This document shows positions 18,218 through 28,224 of a stretch of 64,000 bases of DNA, piece by piece. The translations under genes were made by a program, and so were the position numbers. The stretch covers positions 4,216,001-4,280,000 of the forward strand of contig CP148074.1 in assembly GCA_037482215.1 (NCBI GenBank), in the 5' to 3' direction. The stretch is from Pseudomonas mendocina (GTDB lineage: Bacteria > Pseudomonadota > Gammaproteobacteria > Pseudomonadales > Pseudomonadaceae). Below the pieces are notes generated by a model. It did not search any database and was not told the origin of the DNA. It saw nothing but the letters and a program-made list of their open reading frames with translations. The number at the start of each line of letters is the position of its first letter. Positions within the stretch are counted from its first letter, which is position 1.

Positions 18218-18243
18218 GGCTGTCGACGTGTGTATCGACAGCC
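18218..18243 (-). terminator. Hairpin downstream of pobA
   Basis: A perfect 9-bp inverted repeat (GGCTGTCGA / TCGACAGCC) with an 8-nt loop starts a few bases after the pobA stop and is followed on that strand by AATTAAT. It is probably the pobA terminator, though the T tract is weak. Confidence 0.55.
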
Positions 18244-18250
18244 AGATGAA

Positions 18251-19459
<1,209 letters not shown>

Positions 19460-19576
19460 TTAGCCGTCACACGCAATGCTTCCGGCTGGGGTGTTTAATA
19501 CTCCCCTGCATTTTTGCCAAAAGCCTGGCCCTGTTAAGGTTAAAATCGGGCAATAAAATGTACTTTTCGAAAATTC

Positions 19577-19591
19577 GTGCGATTATCGAAT
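19577..19591 (-). promoter_or_regulatory. PcaR-like box in the pobA/pobR intergenic region
   Basis: On the minus strand the sequence is ATTCGATAATCGCAC, 14 of 15 matches to the PcaR box GTTCGATAATCGCAC as I recall it from P. putida. It lies about 139 bp from the pobA start and 50 bp from the pobR start. Confidence 0.6.
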
Positions 19592-19640
19592 TATTTTGTG
19601 GCGCACTTATCATGCGCATCCCAAGGGGCCTATACGACTA

Positions 19641-20549
19641 ATGGATAAGACCAAAACGCCGATCCCGGTATTCAAGCTCTATGGGGAAAACCAGGGTTGG
19701 CCGACCCCTGATTTGATCCATTGCGAGACCATTTCCAGTCGCAGCAGCAAGCACCACTGGGAGATTCAGTCGCATCAGCACGCCGACCTTTATCAGCTGT
19801 TCTACTTCCGCCATGGCGTGTGTCAGGCCGAGATTGAAGGCACCCGCCAAGAAATCAGTGAGCCCTCTGTCCAGGTCGTGCCCGCCATGTTCGTCCATGG
19901 CTTTCAGTTTTCTGATGACATAGATGGCTACGTGCTGACCCTGGCGGCTCCACTGGTCACCCGGCTTGAAGCAGAGTTAGACCCTAAACTCAGCACAGCA
20001 GCCTGCTACCCCGTGCGGGAATGGGGTCAACAACTGGACACACTGTTTGCAGTGCTGCAAAAAGAATACGAAGGCGCTGACATGGCGCGGGACACGCTCC
20101 TGCAAGCCATGGTCAATGCCCTGGCCGTATGGCTGGCGCGACAACGCAAGCGCACCGCTCCGGTGAACAACAGCGATGACCGCGGTCGTGACTATATGGT
20201 GGCGTTCCTGAACCTCATCGAAAAACACTACCGCGAACACTGGTCAGTGGAGCGTTATGCACACCACATCGGTCTGTCGAGCACCTACCTGAACAACCTC
20301 TGCCGCCAGTTCACCGGTCACAGCGCGCTGCAAGTGACTCATCAGCGCTTATTGCTGGAGGCCAAGCGCAACCTGATCTACACCACGATGTCCATTGCCC
20401 AGATTGCCGATGCACTGGGTTTTGTTGACCCGGCGTATTTCTCACGCTTCTTCAAACGCGTCAGCGGCCAGACCGCCAACAGCTTCCGTCGGCAACGTCC
20501 AAACGCCGAGGAAGTGTCGATAGATTTAAACAGCGAAGAATTTCATTAA
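19641..20549 (+). CDS. pobR: AraC/XylS-family activator of pobA
   Basis: This regulator of 302 residues has an N-terminal cupin-like sensing domain (about residues 30-120, with HHWEIQSHQHADLYQLFYFRHG) and a C-terminal pair of AraC HTH motifs (about residues 190-290: YAHHIGLSSTYLNNLCRQF and IAQIADALGFVDPAYFSRFFKR). In Pseudomonas a PobR of this family activates pobA in response to 4-hydroxybenzoate. The divergent position next to pobA supports that role. The ATG at 19641 is preferred to the upstream GTG at 19596 because the domain starts there in the family. Confidence 0.92.
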   Translation: MDKTKTPIPVFKLYGENQGWPTPDLIHCETISSRSSKHHWEIQSHQHADLYQLFYFRHGVCQAEIEGTRQEISEPSVQVVPAMFVHGFQFSDDIDGYVLTLAAPLVTRLEAELDPKLSTAACYPVREWGQQLDTLFAVLQKEYEGADMARDTLLQAMVNALAVWLARQRKRTAPVNNSDDRGRDYMVAFLNLIEKHYREHWSVERYAHHIGLSSTYLNNLCRQFTGHSALQVTHQRLLLEAKRNLIYTTMSIAQIADALGFVDPAYFSRFFKRVSGQTANSFRRQRPNAEEVSIDLNSEEFH

Positions 20550-20604
20550 CAGAATCCGCAACCCAACGCCGCGGCGAAGCACATTGCCCGAGTCAAAACG
20601 TCGC

Positions 20605-20636
20605 AACCCCGCGATTTAGCGCAGGGTTTCAGTTTT
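20605..20636 (+). terminator. Probable terminator after pobR
   Basis: An imperfect stem AACCCcGC-gattta-GCgcaGGGTT (20605-20628) is followed by TCAGTTTT. It lies about 55 bp after the pobR stop codon. Confidence 0.5.
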
Positions 20637-20643
20637 ATTGCAC

Positions 20644-20660
20644 TTGGCGCGATCTTTGAA
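20644..20660 (+). promoter_or_regulatory. Candidate sigma-54 promoter of the outer-membrane channel gene
   Basis: TTGGCGCGATCTTTGAA resembles YTGGCACGNNNNTTGCW, with correct -24/-12 spacing. The invariant C of the -12 GC is replaced by A, which lowers confidence. It would give a leader of about 30 nt and fits control by the sigma-54 activator PcuR encoded next door. Confidence 0.4.
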
Positions 20661-20679
20661 AGCAGGCCCCACGCTTATA

Positions 20680-20687
20680 AAAAACAA
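20680..20687 (+). promoter_or_regulatory. Candidate Crc/Hfq CA motif before the channel gene
   Basis: AAAAACAA matches AANAANAA and lies 13 bases before the start codon. The surrounding A-rich leader makes chance occurrence possible. Confidence 0.3.
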
Positions 20688-20700
20688 ATGGGCCTAACCA

Positions 20701-21651
20701 ATGCACTCTTCTAAAAAAATCAGCTCCACTTCTGTGCGCCTGAAAAAACTTGCTGCTGCCACCCTGCTCACCACTGCCGTAGCCGGCGGCGCAAACGCCA
20801 CCGAGGGCGGCCTGTCCTCTTGGCCGATGGGCATTGAAATTTTCGGTATGGGCATCCTGCCTCCTGCTGGCACCTACGGCCAAATCTTCGCGGGCAACTA
20901 CACCGCCGATACCGTGCGGGACAATGCAGGCAACAAAGCTGCTGAAATCGACCTGCGCGTGACCAGCATCGTGCCTCGTTTTGTCTGGGTAACAGAGCAA
21001 AAAGTACTGGGCGGCGACCTCGGCTTCCACGCCCTGCTGCCGCTGAACGACATGCGCCTGAACATCAAAAACGGCGGCCCACACGACCATAAGCGCGGCA
21101 TTGGTGACATGCACTTGGGCCCGGTTGTTGGCTTCCACCTGAGCGATAAACTGCACATCGCCACAGGTGTTGATTTCGTTCTGCCTACCGGCAGCTACGA
21201 CGAAGACGACATCATCAACCTGGGTAACAACTACTACACCGTACAGGGCGTGTTCGCACTGACCCACATGGACCCGAACGGCTTCAACGCCGACATGCGT
21301 CTGATGTACGACTACAACTTCGAAAACAAAGACACCAACTACACCTCCGGCCAGGAACTGCACTTGGACTACACCCTGGGTTGGGGCTTGGGTAATGGCT
21401 GGGTAGTGGGCGTTGGCGGCCACGCTTACACCCAAATCAGCGACGACAAGTGCAGCTACTCCAACTGCGCCTCCGCAGCTGCTGTAGACGCCACCGGCGG
21501 CAACCGCGGCCGCACCCTGTCGATCGGCCCTGCGTTCCAGTACGCAAGCAAAGACGGCTGGCTGTTCAGCGCCAAGTGGCAAGAAGAAACCGGCGTACGC
21601 AACCGCGCCGAAGGCCAGACCTACTGGTTCAAATTCACCACCCCGCTCTAA
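20701..21651 (+). CDS. Outer-membrane channel, phenol MetA-pathway family
   Basis: The 316-residue precursor has a signal peptide (about residues 1-33, ending GGANA) and a beta-barrel sequence with alternating aromatic residues and a C-terminal TYWFKFTTPL ending typical of outer-membrane strands. GTYGQIFAGNYTA, LPTGSYDEDD and LDYTLGWGLGNGWVVGVGGHAY match the SphA/MetA-pathway-of-phenol-degradation family often encoded beside aromatic catabolic operons. It probably lets p-cresol or related hydrophobic aromatics cross the outer membrane. It lies between pobR and the convergent pcuR gene and has a strong terminator. Confidence 0.85.
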   Translation: MHSSKKISSTSVRLKKLAAATLLTTAVAGGANATEGGLSSWPMGIEIFGMGILPPAGTYGQIFAGNYTADTVRDNAGNKAAEIDLRVTSIVPRFVWVTEQKVLGGDLGFHALLPLNDMRLNIKNGGPHDHKRGIGDMHLGPVVGFHLSDKLHIATGVDFVLPTGSYDEDDIINLGNNYYTVQGVFALTHMDPNGFNADMRLMYDYNFENKDTNYTSGQELHLDYTLGWGLGNGWVVGVGGHAYTQISDDKCSYSNCASAAAVDATGGNRGRTLSIGPAFQYASKDGWLFSAKWQEETGVRNRAEGQTYWFKFTTPL

Positions 21652-21665
21652 GCGCCCGGTGAATC

Positions 21666-21703
21666 AAAAAGCCCCTGTCAGCGTGAGCTGGCAGGGGCTT
21701 TTT
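21666..21703 (+). terminator. Bidirectional terminator between channel gene and pcuR
   Basis: AAAAA, then a 12-bp stem (GCCCCTGTCAGC / GCTGGCAGGGGC with one G-U), then TTTTT. The symmetric A and T tracts allow it to act on both convergent transcripts. Confidence 0.9.
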
Positions 21704-21711
21704 AAGGGCTC

Positions 21712-21744
21712 TGTGGCCTGGATTAGCCCGCAAGGACGTAATCC
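21712..21744. repeat. REP-like palindromic element
   Basis: TGTGGCCTGGATTA is followed by a palindrome with arms GGATTA (21720-21725) and TAATCC (21739-21744). The same TGTGGCCTGGATTA start recurs at 30091, after the chemoreceptor gene, so both are probably members of one dispersed family. Confidence 0.6.
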
Positions 21745-21767
21745 GGGTTTCGTTGCCCGTTGACAAC

Positions 21768-23624
21768 CTACTTCTGCGACTTGATCCGGTAACTCACCTG
21801 CGCCCGGCTCATGCCGAGCATTTGTGCAGCGGCGGTGATGTTGCCGTCTGACTTTTCCAGGGCCAGGCGGATGAGCATGGTCTCGACATCTTCCAGCGTG
21901 GTGCCCAGTTCGCGGCGCTGGCCGCTGACGAAGGCGCGCAGGTTATCCAGCGCTGTTTCTGCGCCGAACAGTTCTTCTTCAGTCGGTACATCACTCTGCC
22001 CGGCCTGAGTCTGCTCAGGCACCTGCTGCAGTGTGGGTGCCGCTTGCAGACGGCCCGCGGAGGTGAGGCCGGACGGCGAGGCGAAGCTTTCTTTATTGCC
22101 CAAGGTGATGTGTTTGAGGTCCATGGCCTCGCCTTCATCACAGGTGATCACACCCCGCTCGATCAGGTTTTGCAGCTCGCGGATGTTGCCCGGGAAGGTG
22201 TGGGTCAACAGTACGTTGACCAGGCGCGTGGTAAAGCCGGGGATGTGCTTCTCGTAGCGCTGAGTAAAGCGCCGCAGGAAGTAGTTCATCAGCGGCTGAA
22301 TGTCTTCACGACGCTCACGCAGCGGCGGCAGGTGGATCGGGTAGACATTGAGGCGATAGAACAGGTCTTCACGGAATCGCCCGGCCGCGACTTCTCCACG
22401 CAGGTTAACGTGGGTCGCAGCGATCACACGCACATCCACCTTAATGGAGGTATTACCGCCGACACGCTCGATTTCACCCTCCTGCAAAGCGCGCAGGATC
22501 TTGCTCTGGGCATTAAGGCTGAGGCTGCCGATTTCATCCAGAAACAAAGTGCCGCCATCGGCCCGTTCAAAGCGGCCAGGGCGAGAACGCTCGGCACCGG
22601 TAAAGGCGCCGCGCTCAACGCCGAACAGTTCGGCCTCAACCAGGTTTTCCGGCAGGTTGGCGCAGTTCAGGGCCACCCATGGTTTTTCACTGCGGCGACT
22701 GTGCTGATGCAAGGTTTGGGCGAAAAACTCCTTACCCACGCCGGACTCACCAGTGAGCAGTACGGTCGCCTGTGTGGGCGCGACTTTTTCCAATAACTGG
22801 CGAGCAGCAATAAAGCCAGATGAGCCACCGACCATTTCAGCGGACAGATCCACTTCGTACTCCGAAGCCATCATGTCATCGTCGCTGTTTTGTACGGGGT
22901 GGTTGCTCTCGCTGAGGAACGCTTCGGCATCCAGCCAAGCCAGTTCTGCGGACACATCCTCCCACTGATTGGCAGGCTTACCGACAATGCGGCAGGCCGC
23001 GTGCCCGCATCCGCAACATTCAAGCTCTCGGAAGACGATAAGGCGCCCAGACAGCGATGAGGCGTATCCACTGGCATAACCGATGGACATCCAGCACACC
23101 GCATCATCACTCAGCCCGTAGGCAGCCAGATGCTCATCCGCCTCCAGCGAGTTGAGCCAGAGAAACTCGGAGTAAAAGTGGCCGATGCTGTTGTCGATCT
23201 CGAAGCGCACGGCTTCAACGTTAACCATGCCCTCAAGCATGTGTAGGCGAGGCCCTGCGCTATATAACGCAGTGTGATCGCCCTCTGGCCACTGTTCGGC
23301 CACCTGCGCCGCATCCCTCGCGCCAGCCTGCCAGCCCAACCGGGTGAGCAGGCCACGAGCCTTTTCCTTGCCCATGGACTTAATCAGCTCGCAGCGCATA
23401 GCGCCAAATGCCGAGCCTTGTAGAAGCATCATGCGTTGGCCACACAGCCAGATAAATCCGTCTTGTGGGGCAAAGGCTACCGTTTCTGCCAACTGCTCTG
23501 CGTTGGGAAAACCGCTGTCTTGAAACTGACTACTGCGGTTGACCAACAAGCGTTTTTTTCGGCTAAGCAGACGAGTAATGAAGTCTTCTTCAGAGCCGGA
23601 ATTCGGGGGAGTTGAACGCGGCAT
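21768..23624 (-). CDS. pcuR: Sigma-54-dependent activator of p-cresol genes (DmpR/XylR type)
   Basis: This 618-residue activator has three parts. The N-terminal sensory domain ends in a V4R small-molecule-binding region (about residues 170-216, with the Cys/His cluster ECCGCGHAACRIVG). The AAA+ domain has Walker A GESGVGKE (about residues 292-299) and the sigma-54 contact loop GAFTGA (about 339-344). The C-terminal Fis-type HTH is GNITAAAQMLGMSRAQVSYRIK. By analogy with DmpR and XylR it should sense a phenolic compound, most likely p-cresol, and switch on the divergent genes. The ATG at 23624 is chosen over one at 23675 because GAGA lies upstream and the extension looks non-coding. The pcuRCAXB order of P. 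mendocina KR1, as I recall it, is the same. Confidence 0.9.
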   Translation of the reverse strand: MPRSTPPNSGSEEDFITRLLSRKKRLLVNRSSQFQDSGFPNAEQLAETVAFAPQDGFIWLCGQRMMLLQGSAFGAMRCELIKSMGKEKARGLLTRLGWQAGARDAAQVAEQWPEGDHTALYSAGPRLHMLEGMVNVEAVRFEIDNSIGHFYSEFLWLNSLEADEHLAAYGLSDDAVCWMSIGYASGYASSLSGRLIVFRELECCGCGHAACRIVGKPANQWEDVSAELAWLDAEAFLSESNHPVQNSDDDMMASEYEVDLSAEMVGGSSGFIAARQLLEKVAPTQATVLLTGESGVGKEFFAQTLHQHSRRSEKPWVALNCANLPENLVEAELFGVERGAFTGAERSRPGRFERADGGTLFLDEIGSLSLNAQSKILRALQEGEIERVGGNTSIKVDVRVIAATHVNLRGEVAAGRFREDLFYRLNVYPIHLPPLRERREDIQPLMNYFLRRFTQRYEKHIPGFTTRLVNVLLTHTFPGNIRELQNLIERGVITCDEGEAMDLKHITLGNKESFASPSGLTSAGRLQAAPTLQQVPEQTQAGQSDVPTEEELFGAETALDNLRAFVSGQRRELGTTLEDVETMLIRLALEKSDGNITAAAQMLGMSRAQVSYRIKSQK

Positions 23625-24068
23625 AAGGTCTCTTTTCTCTGGCCTTAAATTCAGCAGCAATAGTTGGCCAGGCAATGATTCGGGTCAATGCAAGTCCGGC
23701 CATTCACTACTAATGCGTCCGATTAACGCACGTAATCAGTGAATTTTTGTAGGGTTTTCGTCCGAGCGTAAAAATTCTCAATAATTTCCTGCACCACCTC
23801 CGCCACCGCCACGACCTAATCTCTGCCATCAAAACCGGCAAAACCTTGCCAGCACTGACCTGCGTCAATTTCGCGCAGTTAAAACAGGAACAGGCATGCT
23901 TCTTGATACAGGGCCAACGGAAGCACCGTAGCTGCGACCTTTAGCCCCACAGGGGAGAAAGGGTCAGTCATTACCGCATCAATGAGGGGGCTATCAGCGC
24001 ATGGCAACTCGTATTGAGACGGCTTTAACAGGCTACTTCGAATTAGAAAAAAACGGAGGAGTAACTCC
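23625..24068. other. Divergent control region between pcuR and the 4-hydroxybenzaldehyde dehydrogenase gene
   Basis: These 444 bp hold no convincing gene. On the plus strand AGGCATGCTTCTTGAT (23892-23907) has sigma-54 spacing, but the -12 reads GA instead of GC, the same departure as at 20644. On the minus strand TGGCGGAGGTGGTGCA (23805-23790) has TGGC and TGCA at the right distance but lies in GC-rich DNA. No clear long inverted repeat for PcuR binding was identified. The ribosome site of the downstream gene (GGAGGAGTAACTCC) is strong. Confidence 0.4.
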
Positions 24069-25544
24069 ATGTCCACACGTCCTGCTGCCTACGAAAACCT
24101 TGAGCTGCAACCTATTGCTGGTCAGTGGCGCGCTGGTTCTTCCAGCCGTACCCTGAGTGTGCTCAATCCATTCAACAACGCTGAGCTGCTGACCATTCCA
24201 CTGGCCACCCGTGAAGACCTCAATGAGGCTTACGAAGCGGCTCGCACTGCACAGCAGGCATGGGCTGAAACCGGCCCGGCACAGCGCGCAGCGATCATGG
24301 TGAAAGCGGTCGAAATCTTCGATCAGCGCCATGAGGAAATCGTTGAGTGGATCATTCGTGAATCAGGCAGCACCCGTATCAAGGCTGAAATCGAGTGGGG
24401 TGCGGCACGCGCTATTACTCTGGAGTCGGCCAGCCTGGCAAGCCGCGTCCATGGCCGCATCATGGCCTCTAACGTACCGGGTAAAGAAAACCGCGTTTAC
24501 CGCGAAGCACTGGGCGTGATTGGCGTTATCAGCCCGTGGAACTTCCCGCTGCACCTGACTGCACGCTCGGCTTCCCCTGCTCTGGCCCTGGGCAACGCAG
24601 TTGTGGTCAAACCTGCGAGCGATACTCCAGTGACTGGCGGCCTGCTGCTGGCACGTATTTTCGAAGAAGCTGGCCTACCTAAAGGCGTACTGAACGTGGT
24701 TGTGGGTTCCGGCGCAGAAATCGGTGATGCCTTTGTTGAGCATCCGGTTCCGGCATTCATCTCCTTTACGGGTTCAACTCAGGTTGGTCGCAACATCGGC
24801 CGTATCGCCAGCGGCGGTCAGCACCTGAAGCATGTGGCGCTGGAACTGGGCGGCAACAGCCCGTTCGTGGTTCTGGCTGACGCGGACCTGGACCAGGCCG
24901 TTAACGCAGCAGTGGTGGGCAAATTCCTGCACCAGGGCCAAATCTGCATGGCGATCAACCGCATCATCGTTGAACAGCCGCTGTACGAAGCGTTCTGCGA
25001 GCGTTATGCCGCCCGCGTTAAAACCCTGCAATACGGTGATCCGAGCGACCCGAAAACCGTGGTTGGCCCGGTCATCAACAGCAAACAGCTTGATGGTCTG
25101 AAAGAGAAGATCACCACTGCCAAAGCCGAAGGCGCCAAGGTGCTGGTTGAGGCTGAGCCGCAAGGCAACGTCATGCCGCCGCACGTGTTTGCTGACGTCA
25201 CCGCCGACATGGACATCGCCCGCGAAGAAATCTTCGGCCCACTGGTAGGCATTCAGTGCGCCCGCGACGAAGCCCACGCACTTGAACTGGCCAACATGAG
25301 CGAATACGGCCTGTCCAGCGCTGTGTTCACCCAGAACCTGGACCGTGGTGTGCGCTTTGCCCGTCGTATTCACGCTGGCATGACTCACATCAACGACATC
25401 CCGGTCAACGACGAACCAAACGCCCCGTTTGGTGGTGAGAAGAACTCCGGTCTTGGCCGCTTCAACGGCGACTGGGCTATCGACGAGTTCACCACGGATC
25501 ACTGGATTTCGGTGCAACACCAGCCACGTCACTACCCTTTTTAA
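24069..25544 (+). CDS. pchA: 4-hydroxybenzaldehyde dehydrogenase
   Basis: The 491-residue NAD(P)+-dependent aldehyde dehydrogenase should oxidise 4-hydroxybenzaldehyde, the product of p-cresol methylhydroxylase, to 4-hydroxybenzoate. It has [24 protein letters not shown], the general-base segment [10 protein letters not shown], and the catalytic Cys in [12 protein letters not shown]. Family relatives include vanillin and benzaldehyde dehydrogenases. A strong GGAGG lies before the ATG. It heads the rightward operon; the cytochrome, Tat-signal and flavoprotein genes follow closely. It corresponds to pcuC in the KR1 naming. Confidence 0.93.
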   Translation: MSTRPAAYENLELQPIAGQWRAGSSSRTLSVLNPFNNAELLTIPLATREDLNEAYEAARTAQQAWAETGPAQRAAIMVKAVEIFDQRHEEIVEWIIRESGSTRIKAEIEWGAARAITLESASLASRVHGRIMASNVPGKENRVYREALGVIGVISPWNFPLHLTARSASPALALGNAVVVKPASDTPVTGGLLLARIFEEAGLPKGVLNVVVGSGAEIGDAFVEHPVPAFISFTGSTQVGRNIGRIASGGQHLKHVALELGGNSPFVVLADADLDQAVNAAVVGKFLHQGQICMAINRIIVEQPLYEAFCERYAARVKTLQYGDPSDPKTVVGPVINSKQLDGLKEKITTAKAEGAKVLVEAEPQGNVMPPHVFADVTADMDIAREEIFGPLVGIQCARDEAHALELANMSEYGLSSAVFTQNLDRGVRFARRIHAGMTHINDIPVNDEPNAPFGGEKNSGLGRFNGDWAIDEFTTDHWISVQHQPRHYPF

Positions 25545-25574
25545 ACCGTGTCTTATAAAAACCAGGAGCACCAC

Positions 25575-25916
25575 ATGTTCCAGCTGAAAAAAAGCGCGTT
25601 GCGTGGCAGTGCCATCGCAGCCTGCCTTGCACTGCCAATGGCCCTGATGAGCACTACCGCCTCTGCTGATGGCGATGGTGTCTGGAAAGGCGGCGCGAAC
25701 GTTTACGCGAAAGTGTGCGGCCACTGCCACGACGCGGGCGTAGGCCCGGTGATCAAAGGTCGCCAACTGCCGCCTGAGTACATTCAGGCGATCGTCCGTA
25801 ACGGCTTCCGCGCGATGCCTGCCTTCACTGCGTCCTACATCGACGATAAGTCGCTGCAGCAGGTTGCCGAGTACATCCAGAAGTCTCCGGCTCCGGCTGC
25901 TGTAGCCAAACCTTGA
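25575..25916 (+). CDS. pchC: p-Cresol methylhydroxylase cytochrome c subunit
   Basis: The 113-residue precursor has a Sec signal peptide (about residues 1-33, ending TTASA) and a single haem c site, VCGHCH. An axial Met is likely in FRAMPAFTASY. It is the small electron-accepting subunit of the periplasmic alpha2beta2 flavocytochrome and passes electrons on to azurin or another cytochrome. AGGAG six bases upstream marks the ATG at 25575; an earlier in-frame start at 25548 would place a non-signal sequence at the N-terminus. Confidence 0.93.
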   Translation: MFQLKKSALRGSAIAACLALPMALMSTTASADGDGVWKGGANVYAKVCGHCHDAGVGPVIKGRQLPPEYIQAIVRNGFRAMPAFTASYIDDKSLQQVAEYIQKSPAPAAVAKP

Positions 25917-25927
25917 GGAGTGACGCT

Positions 25928-26623
25928 ATGAACGTCGCACGTCGTACTCTTCTCAAAGGGGCTGCCGTCAGCGGTCTGTCCGTTGCTGCACTGAGCGCCT
26001 CGGGCCTCTCTGTAGCCTCTGGCTTGCTGCGTGATTCGGCTCGCCCGTCGCTGGCGTTGGTCAGTGGCAATGCGGCTGAAGCTGCCTTCCTGCTGGGCGC
26101 ACGTAACGCTCAGAGCGCTATCCAGGTTCAGCGTACGGATCTGGATGCTGCCTACATGCAGGCACTGGCCGCTCAACTGGCCAGCCCGCAGCAGCAGCGC
26201 ATCATCGGTCTGGTGGATGATGCCAGTGCCACGCTGATTCTGGATCTGGCCCGCAGTGCCGGTGCCCGTGTTCAGTGGGTCGGCCTGCATGCGGCTGACA
26301 GCAAAGGCTCGCGCCACGAGCTGCTCAGCGCCGATAGCAGCGACAGCTGCGCACTGCGCCTCGGCCACCAGCTGAGCAGCTGCGGTGCAGCCTTCACCCT
26401 GCGTGAACAGCGTCAGGGCGAACAGCGCCTGAACCTTGATCTGGCCATCAACGCCAAGCGCACTGACGCAGCCGATCAATGGGCTGCCACCCTGGGCCAT
26501 GTACTGGCTTCAGCCGGACGCACCGACGCAGGCAATGCGCCACGCATCAGCAATCAAAACAAGCCGCTTCGCGGCCATTTCGTTTCGTTCTCGATCGAGT
26601 CCGGAAGGAGTCATAACGTATGA
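25928..26623 (+). CDS. pchX: Tat-signal protein of the p-cresol methylhydroxylase operon, PchX-like
   Basis: This 231-residue protein has a twin-arginine signal (ARRTLLKGAAVSGLSVAALS, about residues 4-23) and a hydrophilic Ala-rich remainder with no cofactor motif I recognise. Its place between the cytochrome and flavoprotein genes matches pchX/pcuX, a gene of unknown function. GAGGAG seven bases upstream supports the ATG. The last codons overlap the flavoprotein start (ATGA), so the two are translationally coupled. The flavoprotein acts in the periplasm but has no signal peptide of its own. A reasonable inference is that this protein carries the folded flavoprotein through the Tat system or helps its assembly. 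Confidence 0.85.
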   Translation: MNVARRTLLKGAAVSGLSVAALSASGLSVASGLLRDSARPSLALVSGNAAEAAFLLGARNAQSAIQVQRTDLDAAYMQALAAQLASPQQQRIIGLVDDASATLILDLARSAGARVQWVGLHAADSKGSRHELLSADSSDSCALRLGHQLSSCGAAFTLREQRQGEQRLNLDLAINAKRTDAADQWAATLGHVLASAGRTDAGNAPRISNQNKPLRGHFVSFSIESGRSHNV

Positions 26624-28185
26624 CCGAGCAAAATACCCAACTGCTGCCTAAGGGCGTAGACGCTGCCAACTTCGAACAGGCCGTTGCCAAGTTCCGCAAG
26701 CTGGTCGGCGATGAAAACGTACTGGTTAAGAACGAGCAACTCGTCCCGTACAACAAGATCATGATGTCCACCGAGAACGAAAACCACACGCCTTCGGCGG
26801 CAGTTACTGCCCTGAGCGTTGAGCACGTTCAAGGTGTGGTGAAGATCTGTAACGAGCACAAGATTCCGGTGTGGACCATCTCCACCGGCCGTAACTTCGG
26901 TTATGGTTCCGCTGCCCCAGGCCAGCGCGGCCAGGTCATCCTTGACCTGAAGAAGATGAACAAGATTCTTCACATCGACCCAGAGCTGTGCACCGCTCTG
27001 GTTGAGCCGGGCGTGACCTACGGCCAGCTGTACGATTACATCCAGGAAAACAACCTGCCGCTGATGCTGTCCTTCTCGGCACCGTCGGCCATCGCCGGCC
27101 CCCTGGGCAACACCATGGACCGTGGCGTGGGTTACACCCCGTACGGCGAACACTTCCTGATGCAGTGCGGTATGGAAGTGGTTCTGGCCAACGGTGACGT
27201 GTACCGCACCGGTATGGGTGGCGTTAAAGGCGACAACGCCTGGCAAGTGTTCAAGTGGGGTTACGGCCCGACACTGGACGGTATGTTCACTCAGGCCAAC
27301 TACGGTATCTGCACCAAGATGGGCTTCTGGCTGATGCCGAAACCACCGGTGATGATGCCGCTGGAAATCAAATTCCCGAAAGAGACCGATATCAACGACA
27401 TCGTTGAATTCATCCGTCCGCTGCGTATCGCTCAGATCATCCCGAACTCGGTCGTTATCGCCGGTACCCTTTGGGAAGCTGCGGCTGCTGGCGTACGTCG
27501 CTCTGACTACATCACTGAGCCGGGTGCCACTCCAGACGCAGTGATCCAGAAGATCCGCGACGACAAAGACATGGGTGCATGGAACGTCTATGCGTGCCTG
27601 TACGGCACCCAGGAGCAGGTTGACGTTAACCTGAAGATCGTTAAAGGCGCGTTGGCTCAACTGGGCAAAGGCAAGCTGTACACCGAGAAAGAATCCGCCG
27701 GTAAGCAGCCGTTCAAATACCGCTCCGAGATGATGAAAGGCATCCCGAACCTGCAAGAATTTGGTCTGTACAACTGGCGTGGGGGCGGTGGCTCCATGTG
27801 GTTCGCCCCAGTCAGCCAAGCGCGCGGCAGCGAATGTGACAAGCAGTACTCACTTGCCAAGAGCATCCTTAACAAACATGGCCTGGACTACGTCGGTGAG
27901 TTCATTGTGGGCTGGCGTGACATGCACCACGTGATCGACGTGCTGTTTGACCGCACCAACCCGGAAGAGCTGAAGCGCGCTGATGCTTGCTTCAACGAAC
28001 TGCTGGACGAGTTCGAGAAGCGCGGCTACGCGGTATACCGCGTTAACCCGCACTTCCAGGATCGTGTTGCACAGAGCTACGGTACGGTTAAGCGCAAACT
28101 TGAGCACACCCTCAAGCGTGCACTGGACCCGAACAACATCCTGGCTCCGGGCAAATCAGGTATCGACCTGAACAACGACTTCTAA
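26620..28185 (+). CDS. pchF: p-Cresol methylhydroxylase flavoprotein subunit
   Basis: The 521-residue protein belongs to the vanillyl-alcohol-oxidase family and oxidises p-cresol via a quinone methide to 4-hydroxybenzyl alcohol and then 4-hydroxybenzaldehyde. The FAD domain (about residues 55-230) includes ISTGRNFGYGSAAP. The expected active-site residues are at the literature positions: Tyr384 (covalent FAD attachment, in EFGLYNWRGGGG), Tyr95, Tyr473 and Arg474 (in AVYRVN). No signal peptide is present, although this enzyme works in the periplasm. It is last in the operon and is followed by a terminator. Eugenol or vanillyl-alcohol relatives are less likely given near-complete agreement with PchF and the neighbours. 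Confidence 0.95.
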   Translation: MTEQNTQLLPKGVDAANFEQAVAKFRKLVGDENVLVKNEQLVPYNKIMMSTENENHTPSAAVTALSVEHVQGVVKICNEHKIPVWTISTGRNFGYGSAAPGQRGQVILDLKKMNKILHIDPELCTALVEPGVTYGQLYDYIQENNLPLMLSFSAPSAIAGPLGNTMDRGVGYTPYGEHFLMQCGMEVVLANGDVYRTGMGGVKGDNAWQVFKWGYGPTLDGMFTQANYGICTKMGFWLMPKPPVMMPLEIKFPKETDINDIVEFIRPLRIAQIIPNSVVIAGTLWEAAAAGVRRSDYITEPGATPDAVIQKIRDDKDMGAWNVYACLYGTQEQVDVNLKIVKGALAQLGKGKLYTEKESAGKQPFKYRSEMMKGIPNLQEFGLYNWRGGGGSMWFAPVSQARGSECDKQYSLAKSILNKHGLDYVGEFIVGWRDMHHVIDVLFDRTNPEELKRADACFNELLDEFEKRGYAVYRVNPHFQDRVAQSYGTVKRKLEHTLKRALDPNNILAPGKSGIDLNNDF

Positions 28186-28193
28186 GCAGTACC

Positions 28194-28224
28194 AACCTCG
28201 CCGGGTCCCTCCGGCGAGGTTGTA
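28194..28224 (+). terminator. Terminator after pchF
   Basis: The stem AACCTCGCCGG / CCGGCGAGGTT has a short loop and is followed by GTATT. It starts about 8 bp after the stop codon. The T tract is weak but the stem is long and GC-rich. Confidence 0.7.

Noticed and set aside
23790..23805. A minus-strand sigma-54-like site (TGGCGGAGGTGGTGCA) facing pcuR
   Set aside because: Spacing is right, but it sits in GC-rich DNA and the -12 T-rich element is poor; kept only as a remark in the intergenic entry.
23840..23855. CGGCAAAACCTTGCC as a sigma-54 promoter for pchA
   Set aside because: GG and GC are nine bases apart instead of ten, which sigma-54 does not tolerate.
26611..27819. A 402-codon open frame antisense to pchF
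   Set aside because: It is a shadow of the flavoprotein gene; the antisense product has no domain and no ribosome site.
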